Positions 32,518-40,926 of a stretch of DNA of 49,497 bases are shown in pieces. The position numbers and the translations under genes are program-made. Location of the stretch: positions 1-49,497 of the forward strand of contig JAJPKL010000009.1 of NCBI GenBank assembly GCA_021323705.1. The letters are read 5' to 3'. The first letter of the stretch is position 1. The number at the start of each line of letters is the position of its first letter. Below the pieces are notes generated by a model. It was not told the DNA's origin, ran no database searches, and saw nothing but the letters and a program-made list of their open reading frames with translations. This stretch comes from Nitrososphaerota archaeon. GTDB lineage: Archaea > Thermoproteota > Nitrososphaeria > Nitrososphaerales > Nitrosopumilaceae.

Positions 32518-32826
32518 ATGCAAGAATTATCACAAATAAATCAAGCACACAAGCTAGCAACAGCTCATCTCGTTTTAAAATGCAGGAGTGGCGCTGAAAA
32601 TGACATTATTGAACAGTTAAAAAACATTGAAGGTATAAAAGATATACAAAGAACAATTGGCGAATTTGATATTCTAGTAAAAATAGAATCTGATGACTCT
32701 GATTCATTAAAACGGCTGATCAAATGGAAAGTTATGAAAAATGACAAAATACAATCAGTCGTCACCTTAATGTGTATGAGAAAATCATTATGCACCGTTG
32801 TTGATGAACCAAATTCGACTAGCTAA
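32518..32826 (+). CDS. Stand-alone Lrp/AsnC ligand-binding (RAM) domain protein
   Basis: 102 aa with no HTH. LATAHLVLKCRSGAENDIIEQLKNIEGIKDIQRTIGEFDILVKIESDDSDSLKRLIKWKVMKNDKIQSVVTLMCM is a complete effector-binding domain of the Lrp/AsnC family. Such single-domain proteins form oligomers that bind amino acids or modulate partner regulators. It converges on the roadblock-like gene with an 8-nt overlap. Confidence 0.85.
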   Translation: MQELSQINQAHKLATAHLVLKCRSGAENDIIEQLKNIEGIKDIQRTIGEFDILVKIESDDSDSLKRLIKWKVMKNDKIQSVVTLMCMRKSLCTVVDEPNSTS

Positions 32827-33184
32827 ATCTGTGTATGATGTGAGCAATTTTTGTAGCCAGCGTTATAGGACTTATATTTTTCGTCGTAGTTACAACAACA
32901 AAATTTTGTCTGAAAGGAAAGATAAATGAGGCAAAATTACCTTCTGAAAAATTATATTGTATTGGGCCATAGAGGTCGTCTAGTTCCTCACCCAAAGATA
33001 TGTCAAAAAGGCAACGGCCTAAATTCTTTTTTATCTCATCATCTACTCTTACGGATCTGTAAATAAATTTCTCAAGCATCAATCCCTCACTGTTTGTAAT
33101 CTCAACTGACTGGATATTATTATCAGAATTAACAATTGTTTTACAAAGCTTGATAAAACTGAATGATTTTGTGGTATACTGCAA
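32819..33184 (-). CDS. Roadblock-like thaumarchaeal protein (DUF6659-type), copy 1
   Basis: 121 aa, alternating strands and helices: IQSVEITNSEGLMLEKFIYR, ISLGEELDDLYGPIQYNFSEGNFASFIFPFRQNFVVVTT. It shares the plan of the genes at 33,495 and 36,684: an opening strand pair with a GLMLE/GRVVE-type turn, a central helix, a DxxxG(P/K) strand, an REK-like turn, and a strand ending VVVTT. I relate it to the thaumarchaeal DUF6659 family from memory. Roadblock-like folds bind small GTPases or regulate kinases; the role here is unknown. Confidence 0.65.
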   Translation of the reverse strand: MQYTTKSFSFIKLCKTIVNSDNNIQSVEITNSEGLMLEKFIYRSVRVDDEIKKNLGRCLFDISLGEELDDLYGPIQYNFSEGNFASFIFPFRQNFVVVTTTKNISPITLATKIAHIIHRFS

Positions 33185-33494
33185 ACAACTTCTCTCCCTA
33201 TTTCACCTCTAAAAAGATGATCATTGATTTTAAATATGACGAGTAAAGGAAATCCGAAGTGCTATTACAAATCTATGGATCGTTTGATTGTGTCGCTGTG
33301 AATTATGCGGGGAGTAGGTCTACCTGATCATGTCAAGATAAAGTGATCACGGTAGACCATGTAATCATTTCATATCAAAATTATCTAAGGCTATGCTATA
33401 GTTTTTTGTATTCTTCATAGATATATGTAACTGCTATAGATGAAATGCATTCTATACGGTCAATGCTTTTCATAACCAAAATCTATTCCATGGT
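33185..33494. other. 310-nt gap holding one copy of the 67-bp repeat
   Basis: No gene is visible. It contains the first copy of the hairpin repeat (33,301-33,367), preceded by the word TATGGATC at 33,274-33,281, and an AT-rich stretch that should include the promoter of the gene at 33,495. Confidence 0.6.
33301..33367 (+). repeat. 67-bp hairpin repeat, copy 1
   Basis: A perfect inverted copy lies at 35,806-35,872. Internally, GGTCTACC-TGATCA (33,317-33,330) pairs with TGATCA-C-GGTAGACC (33,344-33,358) around a 13-nt loop, a 14-bp stem with one bulged base. The repeat extends beyond the hairpin on both sides (AATTATGCGGGGAGTA on one side, ATGTAATCA on the other). Confidence 0.95.
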
Positions 33495-33884
33495 GTGGCT
33501 ACAGAAGCTCTTGAACATCAGCCGTCATTGGATAGTCTGTGTAAACAAGTTTCAACTATAGACGATCACATTGAATTAGTAGCAATCTTGAATCGCAAGG
33601 GCCGTGTAGTGGAAATGATTGCTCGTGATGATGGAGTAAATAGAGATTTGACAGCGCATAAAAGGGAAATGCTATTCATGGAATTTGTACTCCAAGCATC
33701 GATGAACCAAGAATATGACGATGAATTCGGCAAGGTCAAAGGTCTGATTTTACAGCGAGAAAAAATCTCAGCATTTTCATTTCAGATCTATGATCACGTT
33801 TTGGTTGTTATAACCAAACCTTTATTCGAGCCTACATTTTTGCAACAAAGAATCAAAGAATTAATTTTCGATCAAATCAACTAA
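33495..33884 (+). CDS. Roadblock-like thaumarchaeal protein (DUF6659-type), copy 2
   Basis: 129 aa from a GTG start: IELVAILNRKGRVVEMIARDD, EMLFMEFVLQASMNQEYDDEFGKVKGLILQREKISAFSFQIYDHVLVVITKP, and a closing helix. It is the clearest member of the three-copy family in this region. It lies between the two 67-bp repeats together with the phosphoesterase gene, with which it is convergent. Confidence 0.7.
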   Translation: MATEALEHQPSLDSLCKQVSTIDDHIELVAILNRKGRVVEMIARDDGVNRDLTAHKREMLFMEFVLQASMNQEYDDEFGKVKGLILQREKISAFSFQIYDHVLVVITKPLFEPTFLQQRIKELIFDQIN

Positions 33885-34095
33885 CAATGCTAAAAAATTG
33901 TTAGTAGAACCGATGACTCTTAAAAACATAAACAAGGCTATAGCTATTAGCACAATACCATTAGCATCTCTAACCTACCAGCACCAATAAAACCAATAGT
34001 AAGACCAACACACCTGAGAATCATCAATACGGGAAAATCAGTCAATGGTAAATATGCTCTTTTTGCTGAATTTAAAAATAAAGGGGGAAGAGTTT

Positions 34096-35628
34096 TCAAG
34101 AATTTACTGTTGGACACGAACCACTAATTGGTGGGACCACTTGACCTGTAGCATTCAAACACACTTTTGGAGTGCTACCGTGGTTTCCAAAGTCAAACAT
34201 ATCCTCCAAATTGTAGGCCCTGTCATCAAATGATTTTTGGCCTAGCGTATCAGGAATACTTCCAGTGTGCCAGTTTTCCTCAATGAATTTGAGTACTGAT
34301 GTCTGGTCTGATACATGATGGGAGATGAAGTCTGATTTTGCATACGGTGATACCACCATGAGAGGCTGTCTCATTCCATAGCCACATCTGTCATCAGCAC
34401 CTCCCAAACCTGCTTTCTTGCCTTCACATATTGCAGCATCATTGAGGGGATCATTTGAGTGGTTAATGATCGGTGGCACAACATGGTCATACCAACCATC
34501 AGAGTCATCATATAGTATGAACTCGGCTGTGTTTGACCAATAGGGACTGTTCTCAAGTGTGTTAGTGACATTAGCGATGAATAACTGCTCATCGAGTGGA
34601 TCGGAGTATCCTGGATGGCCATCCTGAGCCTTGGGTGCCTTTAGGTAGGTTACCTGCGGTAGGTTACCATTTTTAACTGCTGCCCAGAAAAGGCTAAGGT
34701 CATACTGGTGATTTGCTTGACCATTGTGTCCTATCTCAGCTAGCGATGCTGGTGGTAAGTGGTGAGGATTTGCTGTAGAGTTATAGTATTGGAATGATTC
34801 GTGATGTGGACTATATGCAGTTACAAGAGCATTATCGGTCTGTGTTCTTGCAGTCTTTGTATTACATACAGCCTTGTGTCCTGCAACCCCATCCCATGGC
34901 ATGCTTGGTGCAAAACCTCCTTGGAACCAACCCCAAGTGATACCTTTATCATTTAACAGATCTCCAATGTTTTTTCCACTCATAGCCAATGTTGGAAATG
35001 AAGTGGAAGAACAGTCATCATATGTTGGATCTGTATCAGATATGTCAGCACCACCTCCTACTGCGTCCTCCGTTGCACCAAATGTCTGGCCTGAAACTAG
35101 GTTAATTGCACCTGGTGTTGAGGGTCCAAACGTAGTACTAAAGGAGTTGTCACTCATTGCAAAGTTTTGAGCAAGATTCCACAATCCAGTCACAGTATTT
35201 CCATCGTAATAACCCATTACAGAGCTCCCATCTGGGTTACAACCAGACCCTGTGCTGGTGGTAAACTGGACAAACTTGTCAGCCAATCCTCCATCAAAAG
35301 CTTCTTGTTCAGCCTTGTATTCATGATTCATATCACACGTTAATGCTGTAGGTAGAAGGAATGGATTAAACAAATTTGGATTATGTGTTAGGAGATCCGG
35401 GTGAGAGACGAAGTTATTAGATGAAGGAGTATTTGGTTTTGCAGTAAATCCTGGAGCATTGGGATAAGTACCAAAGTAGTGGTCATAAGATACGTTTTCT
35501 TGAAATATTATAACCACGTGTTTGATTGGCGTCTTTGTACTGTCATCTGCCCAAGCCCCCATTGAACCACCGAGGATCATTGATGTTATAAGAAGTCCTA
35601 CGATTGTTGTTGTTAGAATTTTCGTCAT
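34096..35628 (-). CDS. Secreted phospholipase C/acid-phosphatase-type phosphoesterase
   Basis: 510 aa with a signal peptide (about 1-27, cleaved near GAWAD). It belongs to the phosphoesterase family that includes phospholipase C and AcpA. IKHVVIIFQENVSYDHYFGTYP (about 35-56) holds the metal-binding E-N pair. FSTTFGPSTPGAINLVSG holds the conserved TPG motif and catalytic-type residues. ILYDDSDGWYDHVVPP and PLMVVSPYAK complete the core. It would release phosphate outside the cell, which fits the phosphate-uptake cluster downstream. It is flanked by inverted 67-bp repeats. Confidence 0.9.
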   Translation of the reverse strand: MTKILTTTIVGLLITSMILGGSMGAWADDSTKTPIKHVVIIFQENVSYDHYFGTYPNAPGFTAKPNTPSSNNFVSHPDLLTHNPNLFNPFLLPTALTCDMNHEYKAEQEAFDGGLADKFVQFTTSTGSGCNPDGSSVMGYYDGNTVTGLWNLAQNFAMSDNSFSTTFGPSTPGAINLVSGQTFGATEDAVGGGADISDTDPTYDDCSSTSFPTLAMSGKNIGDLLNDKGITWGWFQGGFAPSMPWDGVAGHKAVCNTKTARTQTDNALVTAYSPHHESFQYYNSTANPHHLPPASLAEIGHNGQANHQYDLSLFWAAVKNGNLPQVTYLKAPKAQDGHPGYSDPLDEQLFIANVTNTLENSPYWSNTAEFILYDDSDGWYDHVVPPIINHSNDPLNDAAICEGKKAGLGGADDRCGYGMRQPLMVVSPYAKSDFISHHVSDQTSVLKFIEENWHTGSIPDTLGQKSFDDRAYNLEDMFDFGNHGSTPKVCLNATGQVVPPISGSCPTVNS

Positions 35629-35805
35629 TAGAAACTAAATCTATCATTCATCAATATGTCAATTCTGCAAATAGATTTCATGCACCTACTTACAAAATAT
35701 CTTTGTATGAAAAATTTTTATTTCTTATGTATGTTATTTAATTTTCCTAGTAAACACAATTACCATGTTATCAATATAGAACATCTTTAGATGGAAAAAA
35801 GAATG

Positions 35806-35872
35806 TGATTACATGGTCTACCGTGATCACTTTATCTTGACATGATCAGGTAGACCTACTCCCCGCATAATT
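35806..35872 (-). repeat. 67-bp hairpin repeat, copy 2
   Basis: Exact reverse complement of 33,301-33,367, with its own hairpin at 35,815-35,856. The two copies face each other across 2,438 nt holding one roadblock-like gene and the secreted phosphoesterase. Confidence 0.95.
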
Positions 35873-36148
35873 TTATGGATCATTTTTAGTTGACTATATT
35901 GAAAAAAGATTTAATTTGTTTGAAAAGATTATCACAAAATTACCAAAAGAATCGCAAACACATTTTCAAGATAAATTTCTGCATTACACATATTGAAAGC
36001 AGTCTACCAAAAATGACTAGTTACTGCGCCCTTGCAATAATACAAGGTGATAGACCGCATACTAGGTATGATTCAATCCCATCTAAAGATTTTCTATGGC
36101 TTTTCAATATGTAATCATTGATGTTTATATTTTATGAAATCAATATAG

Positions 36149-36235
36149 ATGAAAGATAAACTTTCACGCTCATACCAACATTATGATAAAAAAAGTTTTG
36201 AAGAGCATTCAGAAAAGAAAAAAGAAAGAAGATAA
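36149..36235 (+). CDS. Possible 28-aa lysine-rich peptide
   Basis: An ATG-initiated 28-codon frame encodes a very basic peptide (MKDKLSRSYQHYDKK, then SFEEHSEKKKERR). A TATA-like TTATATTTTA lies about 22-26 nt upstream (36,124-36,133). Length and low complexity leave it doubtful; it could be a small regulatory peptide or chance. Confidence 0.25.
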   Translation: MKDKLSRSYQHYDKKSFEEHSEKKKERR

Positions 36236-36330
36236 AGAAAAATTGGAATGACCGTAAGTATTGCAAGTATGCATCAGCTCGATCATGTTTTTATTTATCA
36301 CTGCCACATCTTTTGTAGGTTAAAAGTAAT

Positions 36331-36693
36331 TTGGAAGTAGCCATAACAAAGATAGCAAGGTACAGAGTTAAGAAGAAGAAACTAGCTAAGGTAAAAAAAA
36401 TCCTTGAAGAATTTGTTGAGGATATGAAAAGAAACGAGCCAAGGATTCTACATTATGAAATATTTCAGGAAAAAAATGATTCTGCTGCCTTCGTGCACAT
36501 AATTACATTCAAAGATAAAGCTACAGAAAGAAACCATGCAAAAAGCTTGCATGTACAAAAACTGAAAAAAACACTCTATCCTATTTGCAAAGAGGAACCA
36601 GAATTCACATATTTGAAAATGGTTAAATCCTTCAATGACTCAAAAAATGAGTCAGCCCAAGATATCAGAGAATCACAACAGTCTCAGCAATAA
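36331..36693 (+). CDS. Antibiotic-biosynthesis-monooxygenase (ABM) domain protein
   Basis: 120 aa; ferredoxin-like ABM fold seen in ITKIARYRVKKKKLAKVKKILEEFVEDMKRNEPRILHYEIFQEKNDSAAFVHIITFKDKATERNHAKSLHVQKLKKTLYP. Related proteins are quinol monooxygenases or heme-degrading enzymes. The conserved His-containing segment (NHAKSLHV) is present. The C-terminus is polar and Gln/Ser-rich. Start is TTG. It overlaps the convergent roadblock-like gene by 10 nt. Confidence 0.8.
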   Translation: MEVAITKIARYRVKKKKLAKVKKILEEFVEDMKRNEPRILHYEIFQEKNDSAAFVHIITFKDKATERNHAKSLHVQKLKKTLYPICKEEPEFTYLKMVKSFNDSKNESAQDIRESQQSQQ

Positions 36694-37058
36694 GTGTGAA
36701 TTATCTTGATAATTTTTTGTGCTGTCTCATCTATATCTACATTGACCTCTGTAGTCACAAGTAGTATTCTTTTGCCTAATGGAAAGCTTATCATAACAAC
36801 TTTTTCTCTTCTAGAGGCCGAATACAATACTGGACCCAAGCTATAATCAAAATCCTTTCTCAACGATGCACGTAAAATTACATCTAGGTACATCTTCCTC
36901 CTCTCTGCTTCATCTTCTGATGGCAGAATTCCATGCTTGAAGCCTCCAGCAACTAGGTTTCCCATCTGATCGATTAATCCTGCAAATATTATATCAGGCT
37001 CTCCAAGTAATCTCACACATTTTAGATCATATAAGAAGAGTTCCTGATTACGTTCCAT
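36684..37058 (-). CDS. Roadblock-like thaumarchaeal protein (DUF6659-type), copy 3
   Basis: 124 aa: IIFAGLIDQMGNLVAGGFKHG, RKMYLDVILRASLRKDFDYSLGPVLYSASRREKVVMISFPLGKRILLVTTEVNVD. It has the same strand-helix-strand order as the copies at 32,819 and 33,495, with the REK turn intact. It lies outside the 67-bp repeat pair. Three diverged paralogues within 4.3 kb suggest local expansion. Confidence 0.7.
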   Translation of the reverse strand: MERNQELFLYDLKCVRLLGEPDIIFAGLIDQMGNLVAGGFKHGILPSEDEAERRKMYLDVILRASLRKDFDYSLGPVLYSASRREKVVMISFPLGKRILLVTTEVNVDIDETAQKIIKIIHTYC

Positions 37059-37176
37059 TATTGTTTATAGGTTATACTCTATTGATAAATTTAGAATCAA
37101 TATTTTATGAATCCTATGTAAACCATATATCCAGAATTGTCTGTATGAATGGTAATAAAAAATTTGTTTCTTATTA

Positions 37177-37902
37177 CTAACGCATTACTTTGTTCAAGTA
37201 TTGATCTATTCTGTTTTGCAGATCTGAATTAATCTCTGCTATAGTTCTGTTTCCATTAACAGGTATTAGGCCATATCTTTTTTGCATTAACTGGAACTCC
37301 CGCCTAATCTGATTCTGATAAATAAGAAATGATTCATACATGTCATTTGAAAGTCCTATGTCTGCACCAGACTCATAATGATCAAGAGATAAATTCTTTT
37401 GAAACACTCTATGAATCAGAACAGATGGTTCTACTTCCAGATAAAATACCAAATCAGGCTTTATAGCAAAACCATAAAGATTATGGCACCACCTTCTATC
37501 CAACCCACGTACTACATTTCTTGCTATCAAGGTGTAGATGTATCGGTCGGCAAGCACAATGTAGCCCGCCTGTAATGCGGGTATTATCTTGTATTCAAAT
37601 TGGTCTGCAAAGTCTGCGGCATAAAACAAAGCCAACGTCTTTCTACCAAGGTCATAATGCTGTTTTGCCTCCAGAATGCCCTTGCTCACAAGTTCTGATC
37701 TTTTCAGTCCTGTATTCAAGACAGCGTGACCATTTGCTTCAAGCCTTGTTGTAATTTTTTCAATTTGCGTGCTTCTACCAGAAGCATCAGGGCCTTCAAT
37801 TACGATCAGCCTTCCTTTGATTTCTATATCTTGAAGATGTTTTATTCCATGTCCATAAAATTCAACAGTTCTATCGCGTAATTCTTTTTGCTTTAGTTTC
37901 AT
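37177..37902 (-). CDS. Thymidylate-kinase-like P-loop protein with altered Walker A
   Basis: 241 aa of the thymidylate kinase fold with an extra N-terminal helix. The P-loop reads EGPDASGRSTQ (residues 36-46), with arginine (R43) where the catalytic lysine normally stands. ADRYIYTLIARNVVRG corresponds to the DR motif of thymidylate kinases, and KPDLVFYLEVEP to the strand before the lid. It follows the intact paralogue after a 3-nt gap, so the two may form a heterodimer with one weak or non-catalytic subunit. The location by ppx and CHAD genes hints at phosphate/polyphosphate metabolism. Confidence 0.8.
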   Translation of the reverse strand: MKLKQKELRDRTVEFYGHGIKHLQDIEIKGRLIVIEGPDASGRSTQIEKITTRLEANGHAVLNTGLKRSELVSKGILEAKQHYDLGRKTLALFYAADFADQFEYKIIPALQAGYIVLADRYIYTLIARNVVRGLDRRWCHNLYGFAIKPDLVFYLEVEPSVLIHRVFQKNLSLDHYESGADIGLSNDMYESFLIYQNQIRREFQLMQKRYGLIPVNGNRTIAEINSDLQNRIDQYLNKVMR

Positions 37903-37905
37903 CTC

Positions 37906-38583
37906 TTATTTCCTGGATGATATCATATGAGGAAGTAATGGCATGATCATTTTTCTCACGGTTCTTTGTTGTTCTTCGATGCTTAATGTTCCGTCTATAA
38001 CGGTAAAGCTCTCCGGTACCGCCATTGAATCATACTGATCGATTATTCTTCCTTGAAAAATTCTGTAGCTTTCATAAGGGTCATTACTCAAATTCAGATC
38101 CATTCCCGCTTCATAGTACTTTAGCTTGGGTCTACCCACCAATATCCTGTCAACTGCAATATCTACTGGAACTTTAAAGTAAAATACCAAATCAGGTTTT
38201 ATTGCAAAATCATAAACCTTTCTTACCCAGTCGGGGTTGCAACCTCTTACGATATCTCTCACAAATGCAGTGAAAACATATCTGTCTGCCAGCACAAAAT
38301 ATCCTGCACGAAGAAGAGGTAGTATGTTCCTTTCATATCTATCTGCAAAATCTGTTGCGTGTAAAAGACTAAAAGTAGTAGGGGTGAGTAACCCTTTCTT
38401 TTTCCCTTTGGAAGTTATTTCTTTTACCATTTCGGAAGAATTCCATTCTGACTTGAAAACGCTGATGCCTTTGTAATTCAACCACTTCTCTAACAAATGA
38501 ATTTGCGTTGATTTGCCAGACCCGTCTATCCCCTCCACAACAATGAGCTTACCTTCCATTTTAGGCGACCTGCTAGTTCTCAA
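37906..38583 (-). CDS. Thymidylate-kinase-like P-loop protein
   Basis: 225 aa with an intact P-loop (EGIDGSGKSTQ, about residues 18-28), ADRYVFTAFVRDIVRG and KPDLVFYFKVP. It is a paralogue of the downstream gene, with conserved FADRYERNILPLLRAGYFVLADRY versus FADQFEYKIIPALQAGYIVLADRY. The start is TTG at 38,583 or ATG at 38,559; an A/T-rich box about 25 nt upstream favours the TTG. dTMP kinase is the plain reading. A role in polyphosphate use is suggested only by neighbours. Confidence 0.82.
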   Translation of the reverse strand: MRTSRSPKMEGKLIVVEGIDGSGKSTQIHLLEKWLNYKGISVFKSEWNSSEMVKEITSKGKKKGLLTPTTFSLLHATDFADRYERNILPLLRAGYFVLADRYVFTAFVRDIVRGCNPDWVRKVYDFAIKPDLVFYFKVPVDIAVDRILVGRPKLKYYEAGMDLNLSNDPYESYRIFQGRIIDQYDSMAVPESFTVIDGTLSIEEQQRTVRKMIMPLLPHMISSRK

Positions 38584-38830
38584 GGCGATCTATGGAACCT
38601 CCTCTGTTTTTAGGTCCTGCATCATTCCTGTAATTCTTGATATGAACAATTCCATGATAACATAAATTATGTTTAATAACACAATTATGACTTTGATCTA
38701 TATAGTCTTCATAGGCATATGAAAGATAAGAAATCATGGTCATATGCTAGATATTTCACTAGCTATTATTTGCCCCTATGGATGAGGCATCTTTTCCAAG
38801 TCCTAAATGTGATAAGGAACCAAGCGGCCA

Positions 38831-39325
38831 ATGGATTTATTTATCTTAAGACACGGGGAAGCAGGTAGGAGTTCTGCTACTATTAGGGATGATTCAAAAA
38901 GAGCTCTTACCTTAGAAGGGGAAAAAGAGATTAAGGATATCTCAAAAGGAATAAAAAATTTAGGAATAGAATTTGATTATATTTTTACTAGTCCCCTCTT
39001 GCGAGCAAAGCAGACCGCAGAAGCATTCTCAAAAATTGCAACATCTAAAAGTCAAATTAAAGAACTAGATGAGCTAAAACCTGAAGGAAATAAATCACAA
39101 CTATACAATAAACTTTCTCGGCTGAAACAAGATTCTACAGTACTCATTGTGGGACATGAACCATATCTAAGTGAATTGATAGCAGATACAGTTTCAAATG
39201 GACAATGCAGAATAGACCTAAAAAAGGGGGGATTAGCTCGTATAAGAGTGACAACTATTCTACCAAAGCTCAAGGGAGAACTAAGATGGTTGCTTACTCC
39301 AAAACATTTGAAGAGAATAACATGA
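38831..39325 (+). CDS. sixA: SixA-type phosphohistidine phosphatase
   Basis: Histidine phosphatase superfamily protein of 164 aa: LRHGEAGRSS with R7-H8-G9, FTSPLLRAKQTAEAF, and the second catalytic histidine in VLIVGHEPYLSEL. The short length places it in the SixA group, which removes phosphate from histidine on signalling or phosphocarrier proteins. It is divergent from the thymidylate-kinase-like pair and precedes ppx on the same strand. Confidence 0.87.
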   Translation: MDLFILRHGEAGRSSATIRDDSKRALTLEGEKEIKDISKGIKNLGIEFDYIFTSPLLRAKQTAEAFSKIATSKSQIKELDELKPEGNKSQLYNKLSRLKQDSTVLIVGHEPYLSELIADTVSNGQCRIDLKKGGLARIRVTTILPKLKGELRWLLTPKHLKRIT

Positions 39326-39417
39326 TTTATGTATTCTATGTTTTTCACTTGGTAAAAAAATGTAAATCCAATCTAGATTAATAGCTACATGCTTATATCG
39401 AAACGAGGTTATGTTAG

Positions 39418-40926
39418 TTGAAAATATCAGTAATTGATCTGGGATACAATTCTGCCAAACTAGTTACATACAATGTAAAGGATGATGATTCGTTTGACAT
39501 TTTTCAACAAGAGGGAATTAAAGTAAAACTTGGTGAAGGGTTAGATGAAAAAGGAAAACTGAGCAAAAAACCAATGCTTCGTGCAATTGATACCCTAAGG
39601 TTATTTCGAGACATAATCCAATCACAGCCGATAAAATCTGTTCTACCCATAGCTACCAGTGCAGTAAGAGAGGCAAGTAACAAGGATGAATTTCTTGATG
39701 AGGTCTATAAGGAAACAGGTTTTCGATTCAAAGTGCTTTCTGAAAAAGAGGAAGCAGTGTATTCTTATGTGGGTGCTATCAAATCCCTCCAACTTCCTAA
39801 TGCATTATTTTTTGACATAGGCGGGGGAAGCCTTGAAATTGTACATGCGGAGGATTTCAAGATACGAAAGGTGATATCATTACCACTTGGTGCCTTGAGA
39901 TTAACACAGCAATTTAATGGCAGAGTCGAACGGTTTGGCGAGAAAAATTACAAGAACATGAGACATTTCATTTCCAGTCTTCTTCCAGAAAAGAAGGAGA
40001 TGGATATAGGAAAAGAGACAAAACTTGTTGGAGTGGGGGGAGTTTTAAGGGCATTAGCAAGATATGATCAAAAGATCTCAAAATATCCTCTTGATAAGAT
40101 ACACAATTACAGAATGAATTCTAAATTTGTAAAAGCTGCTGCTAAGCAGCTTTACAAATTGAGATACGAAGATGTAGCAAAGATTTCTGTCATTGGCTCA
40201 AGCCGTGGTGAGACAATAGTAGCTGGTTCTTGTGTGGTGGATACAATAATGGAGAAATTTGGCTTTAACAATCTATGCATTAGTAATCACGGAGTAAGAG
40301 AAGGAGCCCTTTCTATATTTCTAGAAAACCCGAAGACATACCACTCAAAAAATATTACAGCAGAACAGATTCGTCAGACAATAGGCTCAAAAATTTCATT
40401 TCAACCATTTTTGCACACAAAGAACTTTGTTACAAACTTGCTAGCTACAAAACTTTTGAACAAGCGAGAATTAGAGATTCTTTCTTATGCAGAAAAGGAA
40501 GCCTCAGAAAAATTATCGTTTAACAATCCTCAAAATCTTTTCTATTCTGTAATGGATGAAGACATGTCACTTTCTCATTCTAACCAATTAATTTTAGCAT
40601 TGTCTTTAGTTCATACCAGACACGTAAAAACTTCAGATTGGCTATTTGCAAGATACAAGCCAATTTTATCTCAGCAGGACAAAAGTACGATAAGAAAAAC
40701 TTCATCACTAATCACCCTTCTGAGAGTTCTGGAACAAACAAAATCAAAAATCGAATTAAAACGATATACAGATGGTATACTGGAACTACATATCATACAA
40801 GCAAAATCATTGCCAAAACTATTGCTCAGAAATGCTTTGAATAAATTTGAAAATGCATTTGATACACATGTAATTTGCATGTTGCGCGATAATCAAAACA
40901 TGCAGAGCTCAGTTCTAGAACTGTAA
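39418..40926 (+). CDS. ppx: Exopolyphosphatase (Ppx/GppA family)
   Basis: Actin-fold phosphatase that releases phosphate from polyphosphate or pppGpp. The 502 aa show the phosphate-1 loop VIDLGYNSAKLV, the PIATSAVREASN segment near 82-93, FDIGGGSLEIV (phosphate-2) near 138-148, and a C-terminal HD-like helical domain from about 320. The length and C-terminal domain match archaeal/bacterial Ppx. Start is TTG. Its 3' end overlaps the convergent CHAD gene by 12 nt. Confidence 0.9.
   Translation: MKISVIDLGYNSAKLVTYNVKDDDSFDIFQQEGIKVKLGEGLDEKGKLSKKPMLRAIDTLRLFRDIIQSQPIKSVLPIATSAVREASNKDEFLDEVYKETGFRFKVLSEKEEAVYSYVGAIKSLQLPNALFFDIGGGSLEIVHAEDFKIRKVISLPLGALRLTQQFNGRVERFGEKNYKNMRHFISSLLPEKKEMDIGKETKLVGVGGVLRALARYDQKISKYPLDKIHNYRMNSKFVKAAAKQLYKLRYEDVAKISVIGSSRGETIVAGSCVVDTIMEKFGFNNLCISNHGVREGALSIFLENPKTYHSKNITAEQIRQTIGSKISFQPFLHTKNFVTNLLATKLLNKRELEILSYAEKEASEKLSFNNPQNLFYSVMDEDMSLSHSNQLILALSLVHTRHVKTSDWLFARYKPILSQQDKSTIRKTSSLITLLRVLEQTKSKIELKRYTDGILELHIIQAKSLPKLLLRNALNKFENAFDTHVICMLRDNQNMQSSVLEL

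Larger units (their letters stand above)
35629..36330. other. 702-nt gap with the second 67-bp repeat
   Basis: AT-rich. It holds the promoter side of the phosphoesterase gene, the second hairpin repeat (35,806-35,872) followed by TATGGATC (35,874-35,881), and a possible 28-codon reading frame (36,149-36,235). A 74-codon frame at 35,890-36,114 looks non-coding. Confidence 0.55.

Noticed and set aside
33301-35872. 67-bp inverted repeats as terminal repeats of an insertion sequence
   Set aside because: No transposase gene or remnant lies between them, the flanking TATGGATC is not adjacent to both ends as a target duplication would be, and the repeats have internal hairpins.
35890-36114. 74-codon frame downstream of the 67-bp repeat
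   Set aside because: No TATA box at a suitable distance, rare-start codon, no recognisable domain, and unnatural composition in an AT-rich gap.
37177-37902. Polyphosphate kinase 2 identity for the P-loop gene
   Set aside because: The DR-motif region, lid and length follow thymidylate kinases, and the PPK2 signature segments are absent.
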